Assembly (NCBI GenBank): GCA_037143335.1
Contig: JBAWZA010000003.1
Span: 115,679 to 179,678 of the forward strand
Length of the DNA: 64,000 nucleotides
Source of the DNA: PALSA-1296 sp037143335
GTDB taxonomy: Bacteria > Bacteroidota > Ignavibacteria > Palsa-1295
Direction: 5' to 3'
Within the stretch, counting starts at the first letter, position 1. Every line of letters starts with the position of its first letter. The notes under the pieces were generated by a model that was given only the letters and a program-made list of their open reading frames with translations, was not told the origin of the DNA and did not search any database. The position numbers and the translations under genes were made by a program. This document shows, piece by piece, positions 34,248-43,378 of the stretch.

Positions 34248-35996
34248 TTAGAAGTATAAGCGTGGTGTGATGAGAAAGAACGAAGCGGGTTCATACGGTT
34301 TTGCATCTCGTATGATCGGTCCAGAGTAGCTCATCTCGATACGGAAACGATCCTCGATCAATTCAATCCAAGCTGAAGCTGTAAATAAGTGATCGTACCC
34401 AATTCCTAAACCGAACTTCGAACCTTGCTGGTTAACGTAATCGAATGCAAGATGTGGAACAATCGTGTTTGAAACTTTCACAAGGTCTTGAATTTTATCA
34501 GCCTGATCGACAGCAAATAACGGATGTTTGCCAGGACCGCTAAGAGTGTAATCATAGAGTACCTTGCCGTTGGCACCAGTACGCTTTGGTATCATGGACT
34601 GATAAATATTTGACAATCCAAATCCAGCGGATACTTGAACGAAATTATTCAGATCAAGTTGAACAATTGTAGGAATGTAGAGTTGAAGATTAAACTGTTG
34701 GCGATAAAAAGTTTGCCCTGGATCAATGAGTACGTAAGTGCCATCAATCGCCTGGAATCCTGTCTTCTCACCGTTATAGATGATACTGTTGTTGTACGCC
34801 TGTCCAGTCGGCATGAACGAGAACTTGAAAGCAAGCGGAAGGTTAAATCCGCTGAAGAAACTGATACCCGCAAAATAAGCATCAACCGATCCCCCGAACG
34901 TACCCGAAAGTTTGCGAGCAGGGAACGTCAAGAATTCGCTTGTCCCCATTGTGAACGGAGTAGGGAAAACAAACCCAAGTTTAAAGTTGCTCTCAGTACC
35001 AATTTGATTCTTAAGATTCACCCAGAAACGCCCTTGTCCACTCGACCAGAACGGTAGTCCAATTTCCTTGTTGCCAAGCTCAAGTTCGAAGCCTAAGTGA
35101 CGCGAGGCGTTGACACGGAGGTCACTGATAGACACGTCAATAAGCTTATCAAAACGTGATGCATAGTACGTTTCTTTCAAACCATCCTGCGTAACTTGGT
35201 CATCGGGTAGAGCGGTTGTAGATTCGGGATCGAATGGTGATTTGATTGTAGAGTCTGATCCTGCCAAGTCTGCTGGTAAATCAAAGCCTTTATAGTACGT
35301 AGGTAGGCCATAATACCCACGCTGTTCGTCAATCACAACCTTCTTAGAATAGAATTGATCGAACATGCGACTAAAGATATACCGCATCTTCGTATCTTTC
35401 ACAAGTTGTGAACCGTGAGGCACAATATCGCCAGGGAGTTCGACATTCTCGCCCTGCACCGCATTGACATTCTCCAGTAGCGATGGATTCCTATGCATCA
35501 AACGCACCACATTCCTACCTTGAAATGCCTTTGGAATCATCTGAGTATTCGTTGTCTCATCATCATCGCCAAGACCACCAATGACTGATTTCTTCTTCTT
35601 TTTAGAAACTTTCTCTTTGACGAATCCGCGAACAAGAATATGGAACGGCTCAACTTTATCCTGACCTGCTGGGGCAGCAAACAAATATGTTTCTGCAACA
35701 TCAAATTCCTCACGCTTCAGGTTAAATGGTTCTTTTGCCAAAGCCTCACGAATCTGAGTCTGTAAATCATTGTCTGTTATTTTCCACTTGATGACATTGG
35801 TAAACGTGTATGAATCCCCTGATGGGTCAAGCTGCTCAAGCATTTTATAAGAGCGTTCGTTCAGCTTTTGGATTGCCCGAACTGAATCAGAGATTGGTTG
35901 TGCTGATACGATACCCGCTTGCATCGAAACAGTGAACAAACAACTGAAAAATGCAACTGCCCGAAGAAACATTTTCTTATCCTTCATAGTACTCAT
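34248..35996 (-). CDS. predicted outer-membrane beta-barrel protein (first of two paralogs)
   Basis: Not recognised. Up to 582 residues with a signal peptide ending near VSAQ. A start at codon 4 (ATG) or 9 (ATG, with AAGGA before it) is also possible. The N-terminal domain (about 34-125) is polar; then comes a basic/acidic linker with KKKKKS and GDDDET (about 130-150), and the C-terminal half is beta-rich with GNKEIGLPFW and IIRDAKPYEPASFFLITPRLYF, ending in F. The C-terminal part is homologous to the next gene's product. The 55-bp gap to the GldM-like gene upstream suggests one operon. It does not look like PorP/SprF or GldN in any way I can see. Confidence 0.7.
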   Translation of the reverse strand: MSTMKDKKMFLRAVAFFSCLFTVSMQAGIVSAQPISDSVRAIQKLNERSYKMLEQLDPSGDSYTFTNVIKWKITDNDLQTQIREALAKEPFNLKREEFDVAETYLFAAPAGQDKVEPFHILVRGFVKEKVSKKKKKSVIGGLGDDDETTNTQMIPKAFQGRNVVRLMHRNPSLLENVNAVQGENVELPGDIVPHGSQLVKDTKMRYIFSRMFDQFYSKKVVIDEQRGYYGLPTYYKGFDLPADLAGSDSTIKSPFDPESTTALPDDQVTQDGLKETYYASRFDKLIDVSISDLRVNASRHLGFELELGNKEIGLPFWSSGQGRFWVNLKNQIGTESNFKLGFVFPTPFTMGTSEFLTFPARKLSGTFGGSVDAYFAGISFFSGFNLPLAFKFSFMPTGQAYNNSIIYNGEKTGFQAIDGTYVLIDPGQTFYRQQFNLQLYIPTIVQLDLNNFVQVSAGFGLSNIYQSMIPKRTGANGKVLYDYTLSGPGKHPLFAVDQADKIQDLVKVSNTIVPHLAFDYVNQQGSKFGLGIGYDHLFTASAWIELIEDRFRIEMSYSGPIIRDAKPYEPASFFLITPRLYF

Positions 35997-36051
35997 AAAA
36001 GTAATAACACCATACTAAAACACGAGAGAAATCGGATTCACGAAACCGCTC

Positions 36052-37668
36052 TTATCGCTTCTTAGGCATAATAATAACAGTTTTCACTTTTGACATACCC
36101 GTTTTGGGGTCTTTGAATGTAATTTTCACAGCGACACCATCCTTTTTGACATTCGCGGGTGGCTTTAACAATCTTAGTGTGTAGTCATATCCAGAGACTT
36201 TCGTTGCTTTGGAATCGAATACATTGTTTTCAGATTGTACATCCAAGTCTCCTGGAAGTTCGGATTGATAGTCGGCACCGGAAGACAACAATCCAACGGC
36301 GGCTTGGAATTTCAGTGTTGTATTACCGCCGATTTCCCAACGCGGAGGTAATTTGCCGACGATTAGAGGCGGAGGAAGAATTGTAAAATCTTCACTCTTC
36401 AGCTCCTTATAGTCTTTCGCAAATTGAGACCTAAAGAGAATCTTCACATTCAACTTCTTATTCTCGTCTTCTAAATACACAGGTGTATAGGAAGCTGTTG
36501 GCTCATTAGAAACCTTCACCTCTTTGCCATCAACTGAGATAACGATTTTATAGAAACCGTTCAGGTTTGTATATTTGCCGTTAACAACAAATGGGAATTT
36601 GGTGAAAGGTTGCGCCTTATCTTCGTCTTCGCTTTGTGGTACAAACATGCCTGAATCACCAGCCGCAGGTTTAAGTCCCTCAACTCGCACATTGAATTCT
36701 TTGGTGGCGATATCTTTCGGTCCACCACCGCGTTTAGCATCACCTTTGAATTTGACGGTGTAGGCTTGTCCGACTTCACCTTGTCCTGGGTTAAATACCC
36801 AGACCCAGTTCGTGTCAACCTTTTTGAATTCACCAGGTCCCTCAATCTTGGTAATTTCCGTCTTACTAGAAAGTGCACCTTCAATCTTTATAGGATTCGG
36901 CAATTCAAGTCCTGGGAAAGAAGTAAAGACTTCATCCTGCGGAAACATCGCGAGTTGATCAAACTTATTCTCTGCTCGCTTGACGTTCACGACAAAGTCG
37001 TTTTCGCCGATGTTCGAAGAGAAGTCCTGATACATATTACCGAGCAGTGAGTCTATAAACCCTTTGAGTGCAACATTCTCAGTAATACCCTTTTCAACGT
37101 CTTTCAACTCGCTAACCGTAAGTCGAACGGCTCCGATCTTAACCGTATCATCGGCTTTTGCATTTTGGGCAACACCGACAACCTGATTAGTTTTGGCTTT
37201 GAAGGCAAGTTTATATTCTCCCTCTCCGAAGCTCGGTTTAAATTTATACTTGAAGATGTAATCCTGGCCGATCTTCACACGTGGGAAGTTCACTGTGTCT
37301 GAAACCATGTCCACCGTCTGCATGATAGAGTTATTACGCAAGATAGTCAGAGCAAGGGAGTCAACGACGTCCTTTGTCGGATCGGAAATACGGACTTTTA
37401 CGGAGAACTCACGCTCTGGCTCTTTTGGATCGCCGAGCGTCATCGCTTGATCAGACGTGCTCGAAAGCGAAGTCTGAGATCCACGCAATGCATTGATAAT
37501 CGTTTCAGCGATCAGCTGAATACGTTTGGATTTCTGCTCAAGAGCAGCTTTTTCCTTTTTCAATTCCTCTTCGGCATCATCGCGCTCAACGATAATGATC
37601 AGCAACTCAAGTAGAACTGCAAGGTAGAGAATGAAATATACTTTTCCAGCGCCGCCGCCTTTAGACAT
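36052..37668 (-). CDS. inner-membrane-anchored periplasmic protein with GldM-like topology
   Basis: 538 residues. One N-terminal membrane helix (about 10-27, VYFILYLAVLLELLIIIV) carries an embedded glutamate E21; a short coiled coil follows (about 28-62, rich in E/K), and then several beta-rich, Ig-like periplasmic segments end in a basic tail. This layout is that of GldM/PorM, the T9SS motor rod, but overall sequence similarity is not obvious to me and gldK, gldL and gldN are not adjacent. AAAGGG precedes the ATG at a suitable spacing. It is the first gene of a three-gene run with two predicted outer-membrane barrels. Alternative: an envelope tether unrelated to gliding. Confidence 0.7.
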   Translation of the reverse strand: MSKGGGAGKVYFILYLAVLLELLIIIVERDDAEEELKKEKAALEQKSKRIQLIAETIINALRGSQTSLSSTSDQAMTLGDPKEPEREFSVKVRISDPTKDVVDSLALTILRNNSIMQTVDMVSDTVNFPRVKIGQDYIFKYKFKPSFGEGEYKLAFKAKTNQVVGVAQNAKADDTVKIGAVRLTVSELKDVEKGITENVALKGFIDSLLGNMYQDFSSNIGENDFVVNVKRAENKFDQLAMFPQDEVFTSFPGLELPNPIKIEGALSSKTEITKIEGPGEFKKVDTNWVWVFNPGQGEVGQAYTVKFKGDAKRGGGPKDIATKEFNVRVEGLKPAAGDSGMFVPQSEDEDKAQPFTKFPFVVNGKYTNLNGFYKIVISVDGKEVKVSNEPTASYTPVYLEDENKKLNVKILFRSQFAKDYKELKSEDFTILPPPLIVGKLPPRWEIGGNTTLKFQAAVGLLSSGADYQSELPGDLDVQSENNVFDSKATKVSGYDYTLRLLKPPANVKKDGVAVKITFKDPKTGMSKVKTVIIMPKKR

Positions 37669-37812
37669 AGTGTTCGCCCTTTAATCTATTGAAGATGTAG
37701 TCCGAAATAAGAGACTTGGATAGACACACAGAGCCTATCCCATTACCGTACCCATGAAGGCAAGAGCCTCCTTGGATTTAACACACAACTGTTTTCAACA
37801 CTCAACACTGTT

Positions 37813-37832
37813 TGGTCAACACAACTTGACCA
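37813..37832. terminator. weak hairpin after riboflavin synthase gene
   Basis: TGGTCAA (37813-37819) pairs with TTGACCA (37826-37832), 6-nt loop, 5 bp past the end of the riboflavin synthase gene on the minus strand. No T-run follows, so termination is only possible. The rest of this 168-bp gap shows nothing else. Confidence 0.35.
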
Positions 37833-37836
37833 GAAC

Positions 37837-38421
37837 TTATGCAATGAGCCGCTCGATCATCTTCGCGATGCAATCAACCTCAAAGTTTACAAAATCCCCA
37901 GTTTGCAATGTTGCGAACGTGGTCATTTCGTAGGTGTGGGGAATAATCGCAATATGAATGCTCGCCTGTTCGATCCGAGCCACTGTCAAGCTGACTCCAT
38001 TTATGGTGATCGAACCTTGCGGTGAGATGTACTTCATGAATTGCAATGGTATATCGAACGAGTAGAGCCAACTGCCATCCAAACTCTCAACTCCCATTAA
38101 TAGAGCTACTCCATCAATGTGCCCTTGGACTAAATGTCCACCAAGTCTGGTTTCGAGGGTAGCAGCTCTCTCAAGATTTACCTTATCCCCTATCTTCAAT
38201 GAACGAATGGTTGTCCTTGCAAGCGTTTCCGAGACTGCAATGACCTCAAAAAACGACGGTTCTTTTTTAGCAACCGTGAGGCATACGCCATTAATTGCTA
38301 CAGAATCATCAACTTTCAAGTCCGACAATACCTTGTTTGCACTAATTTGCATACACAAGCTTGTTCCATATTCTATAGATGCAATCAGTATGCCGAGTTC
38401 TTCGATTATTCCCGTAAACAT
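37837..38421 (-). CDS. ribE: riboflavin synthase alpha subunit
   Basis: Converts two 6,7-dimethyl-8-ribityllumazine molecules to riboflavin. From the ATG at 38421 (MFTGIIEELG) it has 194 residues with the two tandem lumazine-binding barrels: repeat 1 with SVAINGVCLTV and repeat 2 with GHLVQGHIDG and SITINGVSLTV. The start agrees with the invariant MFTGI N-terminus, so the longer frame (38457) is rejected. No FMN riboswitch is visible upstream. Confidence 0.95.
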   Translation of the reverse strand: MFTGIIEELGILIASIEYGTSLCMQISANKVLSDLKVDDSVAINGVCLTVAKKEPSFFEVIAVSETLARTTIRSLKIGDKVNLERAATLETRLGGHLVQGHIDGVALLMGVESLDGSWLYSFDIPLQFMKYISPQGSITINGVSLTVARIEQASIHIAIIPHTYEMTTFATLQTGDFVNFEVDCIAKMIERLIA

Positions 38422-38497
38422 GAGAGAAACACGCTTAAAAAATGAGAAGTTATCCACAATGTGCCTATTCGAGGCAACAAGTTGGTTTCGGGTAACA

Positions 38498-39490
38498 CTA
38501 TACCCTGCTATTTTGTAAAATTGAGTCCATAATCATTTCTGCCACTTCGAGTGCGGCAAGACCATCAACACCTGAGACGATCGGTTGAGTGTTACCCAAA
38601 ATCGCATCACGGAATAACTCCAGCTCATACTTTAATGGATTGAACTCGCCGACAGATGGCTTTTCATAAACGATGTTGAGTTTCTTATCTGCTCGTTCAA
38701 TTTCGCCAAGATTAAAGTGTAATCCTGAGACTGCATTTTCTGCATCGGCTCCGACCAAGTGAAATACTTCAGAACTTTTTGTTGCGAAGTCTACTGATAA
38801 GTACGCGTCTTTTTCAAATATGCGCAGCTTGCGCATTGGGTTCTGCGAAATTCTACTTGCGGTAACATTGGCGACTGCACCGCTTGCGAACTTGATTCGT
38901 GCATTTGCAATATCTATTTCATCTGAGACTACCGCAACTCCGCTCGCGTCAACACTTGTAACTGGGGATTTTGCCAATGAAAGGATTACATCGATATCAT
39001 GAATCATTAGATCAAGTACAACTGCAACATCTGTACCGCGCGGTTTGAACTGTGCAAGGCGATGTGATTCAAAAAACATCGGATGCGAAATAAATTTTTC
39101 GATTGAGAGCAGTGCCGGGTTGAATCTCTCAATATGACCGACTTGAATTTTCAGGTTTTTCAATGCCGCAATCCGTATCAGCTCCGTAGCTTCCTCTATG
39201 GTTGTGGTAATCGGTTTTTCGATGAAGACATGTTTGCCCGCACTTAAAAGGTCAAGGGCAACTTGATAGTGATACACCGTCGGAGTGACGATTGAAACTG
39301 CGTCAACTTCTGCAATGGCTTCTTCGAGATTGGCGAAAGCTCTTACACTATTATCTGCCGCAACAGTTTCTGCGGTAGCTGTGTCGGCATCGAACACGCC
39401 GACAAGCACGACGCCTTCAACTTCCTTCCAGAGCTTGGTATGTATTTTCCCGAGATGACCTGTGCCAATGACGGCAATTCTTATTGGCAT
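38498..39490 (-). CDS. Gfo/Idh/MocA family oxidoreductase
   Basis: NAD(P)-dependent sugar or related dehydrogenase of the Gfo/Idh/MocA type, 330 residues from ATG at 39490 (MPIRIAVIGTGHLGKIHTKL). It has the dinucleotide-binding GTGHLG (9-14), D35 in the VFDAD segment and EKPITTT (91-97), then a beta-sheet dimer domain with DLMIHDIDVIL. In many Bacteroidota such genes stand near the LpxB/LpxA region or glycan genes; here the neighbour is riboflavin synthase, so the substrate is unknown. Confidence 0.88.
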   Translation of the reverse strand: MPIRIAVIGTGHLGKIHTKLWKEVEGVVLVGVFDADTATAETVAADNSVRAFANLEEAIAEVDAVSIVTPTVYHYQVALDLLSAGKHVFIEKPITTTIEEATELIRIAALKNLKIQVGHIERFNPALLSIEKFISHPMFFESHRLAQFKPRGTDVAVVLDLMIHDIDVILSLAKSPVTSVDASGVAVVSDEIDIANARIKFASGAVANVTASRISQNPMRKLRIFEKDAYLSVDFATKSSEVFHLVGADAENAVSGLHFNLGEIERADKKLNIVYEKPSVGEFNPLKYELELFRDAILGNTQPIVSGVDGLAALEVAEMIMDSILQNSRV

Positions 39491-39641
39491 GTATCTACGG
39501 TGTGAGAAAAATAATATTGGTGAATGGTTTTGATTTCCTAGGATTATCCTTTTTACTTTACTCAAAGAGAGAAATATAGTGGAAAGAACGTTTTCAGCCA
39601 ATCCAGAGTTCGAGATGTTAGCTTAGCAATCTGAATAACTC

Positions 39642-40034
39642 ATGAAGAAAACAATTTTTGCACTTGCGATTTGCTCGCTCCTTTTATCTTGCAAGACTGA
39701 ACCCTCTGCTCCGACGACTGACGGAAGTACGCTTGTTGTGCCAAAAGATACGATTTTTCTTTCCCGCGCTGATTCTTCTCAGGCACTTGACCTGAAACTA
39801 AGTTGTGGCTGCGGATTCTCTCTGCAAGTAACGAGCATGGTAGGTGATACGGATATGATTAGATACTCTTCCTCTATCCCCATGGATTCTGTAAACTCGA
39901 CCCATCCTCTCAATTTCTGGTTTCAACCTTCACTCCCAATCACGTGGGTTAAACAATCTGTAACACTCAATTTCTTAGCACATAAACGTTCCTATTCCTA
40001 TACGAATAAAGTTACTGTTCAGATTGTCCCTTAA
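39642..40034 (+). CDS. small hypothetical lipoprotein
   Basis: 130 residues: MKKTIFALAICSLLLSC with lipobox cysteine C17, then a Thr/Ser/Pro linker and a beta-rich domain containing an unusual SCGCGFSL motif (two close cysteines). No recognised family. It is divergent from the oxidoreductase gene and convergent with the M1 peptidase gene; both stop codons fall in the same TTAA (40031-40034). Confidence 0.7.
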   Translation: MKKTIFALAICSLLLSCKTEPSAPTTDGSTLVVPKDTIFLSRADSSQALDLKLSCGCGFSLQVTSMVGDTDMIRYSSSIPMDSVNSTHPLNFWFQPSLPITWVKQSVTLNFLAHKRSYSYTNKVTVQIVP

Positions 40035-43000
40035 AACGCTGAACCCAGGCTGATTGCAAACCGGAAAGCGAGACTCGGTTTGCCATCGTTAGGGTTATCC
40101 AATAGAAATGGGAAGTAAATTCCAATCTGAGGAATGCTCGCATATTCCTCGGTCACTCCTTGCAACTGCCATGGCAGCCAGCTGAGTATATTAAGTTTGA
40201 ACCCGACTCCTGCATCTGCGAGCACGTTTAGATAATCTTTACCATCGGTATTCAGATGAGCGATACTTCCGTAGCCAACATCAAAAAATAACAATGGCTT
40301 CACTGACGCAGGAAGCCACCCCCAACTCGCAATCGGATTTGGTACGTTCAAATCGAAGCTCACTCCTCCCACGGCATCGGCAACGCCGAGTACTGATCTA
40401 TATCCACGAGTACCAGCTCCGCCTTCCATCATAAAATGTGATTGATCAGAGAAATGAGAGTTGATACTAGTGATTCCCTTCCAGAATACACTTCTATCTT
40501 GCTCTGCAGGATTTGCTCCATTGACGTAGAGCAGCTTCTGCAGAGGAGGTGTCCCTGTATTAAGGGTGACGTTACCTCTGAGGAATAATGACCAACCGCT
40601 TCCGAATGGAATAAGTTGGCTTGCAAACATATTCCACGAAGTATATGAGTGGAAAATCTTGGAGTGTGCTGATGACTCCTCGTAGTAGGTCCCGACAGGA
40701 AACGGGTACGTTTTCACGGTATATTCTGAATCCCGATATGTCTGCCCAATCTCGAGACCAGCACGAAAATGCGTCAAGTGATTCTCGGACGTGAAAGAAT
40801 AATGCCCTCCACCGCAAAAGTCAAGTCCTCTATCCCATCCTCCGCCATAAACAGGAAATTGCCTTACGGAATCTTGCAGAGTCACCCGAAGATACATTCC
40901 GATTGTTCTTTCTGGTCCCAGATTTAAATAAGTAGGACGAATACGGTGAAGAAATTCTAATCCACCGTATAACATGCCGTAACTATTTCGCAATTCGATA
41001 CTCGTTGTCGTCAGATTCCCAAACAATTTCGTACTATATTCTCCTCTTATATCCTCGGAGAAATGGTCTAAAATATTTGGTTTATTATCGTGTACGAACT
41101 GCACAGGTTCGGTATGATAGACTAACTTTAAGTCGCCCGAAAAATTTCGAGCTAAACCAAAAAGGACGCCGTATCCCAAATTAAAGTGAGAGACTTGGTC
41201 ATACCAAATAATTGGTCGCAACACATTATAACTGCCTTCAATCGGAGGCATTAATTGGTATTGTTTCAAGAACGCACCGGTACCTCTACCAGTTGTGCCA
41301 CCAATGAACCCCAATAGAGGGTGGTAACCAATATTATTGCCACGATCCAAATCCATCATCCGACTTGAAGAATCAATTTCATACCACGATACTTCTTTCG
41401 GTGTGGAGATTGTCCCTTCATAACTTGTACGAACCCAATCCCACGAAGGGAAAAATAATCTCCCTGCTTCAGGTTTCTTATACCCCAAATTTTGGTTGAC
41501 CGCTAACGGCACTGTTGCTATGCCGGTTGAGCCGTCGTTGTAGTGAAGAGTCAGATCAACTGGGAGCACACCCAAACTCTTATTCTTAAGCTCAACGGTA
41601 GTTTTATAGGTACCATCTGCTTGTTTATCTGAATTAAGTCCGCATGCAGCGTAATCAATTGTCCTTGTCGAGCCAAACCATTCGTCAAAATAATAATCTA
41701 AGTCCGCGCCAGAAACATCCTGCATCGCACGTTTGAAATCATTCAAGTTTGGATGATGAAAATGCCATCTTCTGAAATATTCTTTCATGCCTAACCAAAA
41801 AACAGAATCACCTAAAACATACTCAAGCTGTGCAAGTCCTGCGAGCGTCTTGAAGTACACCTGTCCTGCATTTGCATTCTCTCTGAACCAATCATGTGGG
41901 ATTGTCAGTGGTTCTTCGTAGCCTGCCGAAGCGATGTCAAGATATGATTTGTAGTAATTTCTGCGACTGTCATAATCAGGGATAAACATCCTCGTAAGCC
42001 ACGATGAGTCACGATATGGCGAAAGCTCATTATATCTGCCGTAGGTTGCATCCATTCCGGTCATCTCGATGAACTCAGTAAATCCTTCATCTAAGAACGC
42101 ATAGCGTGTTTCATTATTGCCAATCATGCCGTAAAACCATTGATGACCGCCTTCGTGCATGATGAGTCCTAAGCCCGGACTCCCGTCCATGATAAGCTGA
42201 GGATATTCCATACCACCATCTCCGCCGTGGGTATTTGTAAAATTACGATATTGATACCAACCAACTTTTTTAGAATGATGATTGAGCATAGCGATTGTAT
42301 TTGGCATTGCTTCAGCCCAATACTTTTCTTCACTTGGCTTATACAGACAATGGACAGTCACGGTATCACTCCATGTATCCCATTCGTGAATGTAATCGTG
42401 TGCAACCCAAGCAAAGTCATGAACATTAGATGCCTTGAATTGCCATTTCAACATGCCATCTTGTTGCATGTCTTTTGGATAGACCTTCCCTTTTTTTATA
42501 CCCTTTGCAATTTGATCGTATCCCCAACCGACTGATTCAGGATATTGACATTGTCCGGTAGCGCCGACACAGAATTTAGCTGGCACATTCATCGTCACGT
42601 CGAAGTCTCCCCAGACACCATAAAATTCTCGCGAAACATATTCTTGATGATGCCAACCTTCTCTATCATATTCACAAATTTTTGGATACCATTGCGACAT
42701 AGAGTACTTAATCCCGTCTGCATTCATCCACCCACCCCGTCTCGTCAGTGGAGGAATTTGCACGAAGAACACCATCGAAATTTCTGTGCTATCGTGAGGT
42801 TTTAGCGGATGACTCAAGATGACTTTCATAATCGTCCCTGAAATCTCGTACTGCAATTTCATCTGAGATTGCTCAATGCCATGAGTTGCTGATTCATCGG
42901 ACACGCCAGAAATTCGCTGCTCACCCCAATCACTTCTTTTGTAATGATCAATCTTATCTCCAATCCCTCGATCATTTTGGACTTTCGAACGCTCATACAT

Positions 43001-43228
43001 CATTGAGCCGGGTTGGAAAGCATTGTAGTAGAGATGAAACCAGACTTCATGCAAAGTATCAGGGGAATTGTTCGTATAAACTACTGCCAATTTTCCATCG
43101 AAGGAATGAATGGAATCGATCAGAGTACCGCTGATTGTATATGAAACATGCTGCTGCCAATAATCCAAGGGTTGCGCGGCTGCGTGTTTGATAAAAAGGA
43201 AAAAGAGAACAGCAAGTATTTTTTTCAT
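40031..43228 (-). CDS. M1-family gluzincin peptidase fused to an outer-membrane beta-barrel
   Basis: 1065 residues from ATG at 43228: signal peptide 1-19 (AAAQ), an M1 aminopeptidase-like N-domain, catalytic domain with GGMEYPQ (338-344), HEGGHQW (H358, E359, H362) and zinc ligand E381 in DEGFTEF, then the M1 C-terminal Ig-like part. From about residue 640 the sequence becomes barrel-like, with alternating aromatics and GTRGYRS (an Omp85-like VRGF-type motif), and ends in F1065. The fusion implies a surface or periplasm-facing peptidase tethered in the outer membrane. Peptide substrates are unknown. The start is set by the signal peptide; an upstream in-frame start at 43246 adds six residues. 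Confidence 0.85.
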   Translation of the reverse strand: MKKILAVLFFLFIKHAAAQPLDYWQQHVSYTISGTLIDSIHSFDGKLAVVYTNNSPDTLHEVWFHLYYNAFQPGSMMYERSKVQNDRGIGDKIDHYKRSDWGEQRISGVSDESATHGIEQSQMKLQYEISGTIMKVILSHPLKPHDSTEISMVFFVQIPPLTRRGGWMNADGIKYSMSQWYPKICEYDREGWHHQEYVSREFYGVWGDFDVTMNVPAKFCVGATGQCQYPESVGWGYDQIAKGIKKGKVYPKDMQQDGMLKWQFKASNVHDFAWVAHDYIHEWDTWSDTVTVHCLYKPSEEKYWAEAMPNTIAMLNHHSKKVGWYQYRNFTNTHGGDGGMEYPQLIMDGSPGLGLIMHEGGHQWFYGMIGNNETRYAFLDEGFTEFIEMTGMDATYGRYNELSPYRDSSWLTRMFIPDYDSRRNYYKSYLDIASAGYEEPLTIPHDWFRENANAGQVYFKTLAGLAQLEYVLGDSVFWLGMKEYFRRWHFHHPNLNDFKRAMQDVSGADLDYYFDEWFGSTRTIDYAACGLNSDKQADGTYKTTVELKNKSLGVLPVDLTLHYNDGSTGIATVPLAVNQNLGYKKPEAGRLFFPSWDWVRTSYEGTISTPKEVSWYEIDSSSRMMDLDRGNNIGYHPLLGFIGGTTGRGTGAFLKQYQLMPPIEGSYNVLRPIIWYDQVSHFNLGYGVLFGLARNFSGDLKLVYHTEPVQFVHDNKPNILDHFSEDIRGEYSTKLFGNLTTTSIELRNSYGMLYGGLEFLHRIRPTYLNLGPERTIGMYLRVTLQDSVRQFPVYGGGWDRGLDFCGGGHYSFTSENHLTHFRAGLEIGQTYRDSEYTVKTYPFPVGTYYEESSAHSKIFHSYTSWNMFASQLIPFGSGWSLFLRGNVTLNTGTPPLQKLLYVNGANPAEQDRSVFWKGITSINSHFSDQSHFMMEGGAGTRGYRSVLGVADAVGGVSFDLNVPNPIASWGWLPASVKPLLFFDVGYGSIAHLNTDGKDYLNVLADAGVGFKLNILSWLPWQLQGVTEEYASIPQIGIYFPFLLDNPNDGKPSLAFRFAISLGSAF

Positions 43229-43378
43229 GCAAATTCGTGTGAGCAAAAAGTTGGAGGTTACAACGCAAAACGCCTCGGCCTAAATCCCTCTGTATAAGTA
43301 TATGGGGAGGGACTTACCAAGACTTCACTCTCCACAAGCTTTTGGAGAATGGCTGGAAGAAGGGCGCGCCCCGTCTCT

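Noticed and set aside
38422..38497. FMN riboswitch upstream of riboflavin synthase
   Set aside because: Only 76 bp to the next gene and none of the FMN aptamer signature; nothing else of note in the stretch.
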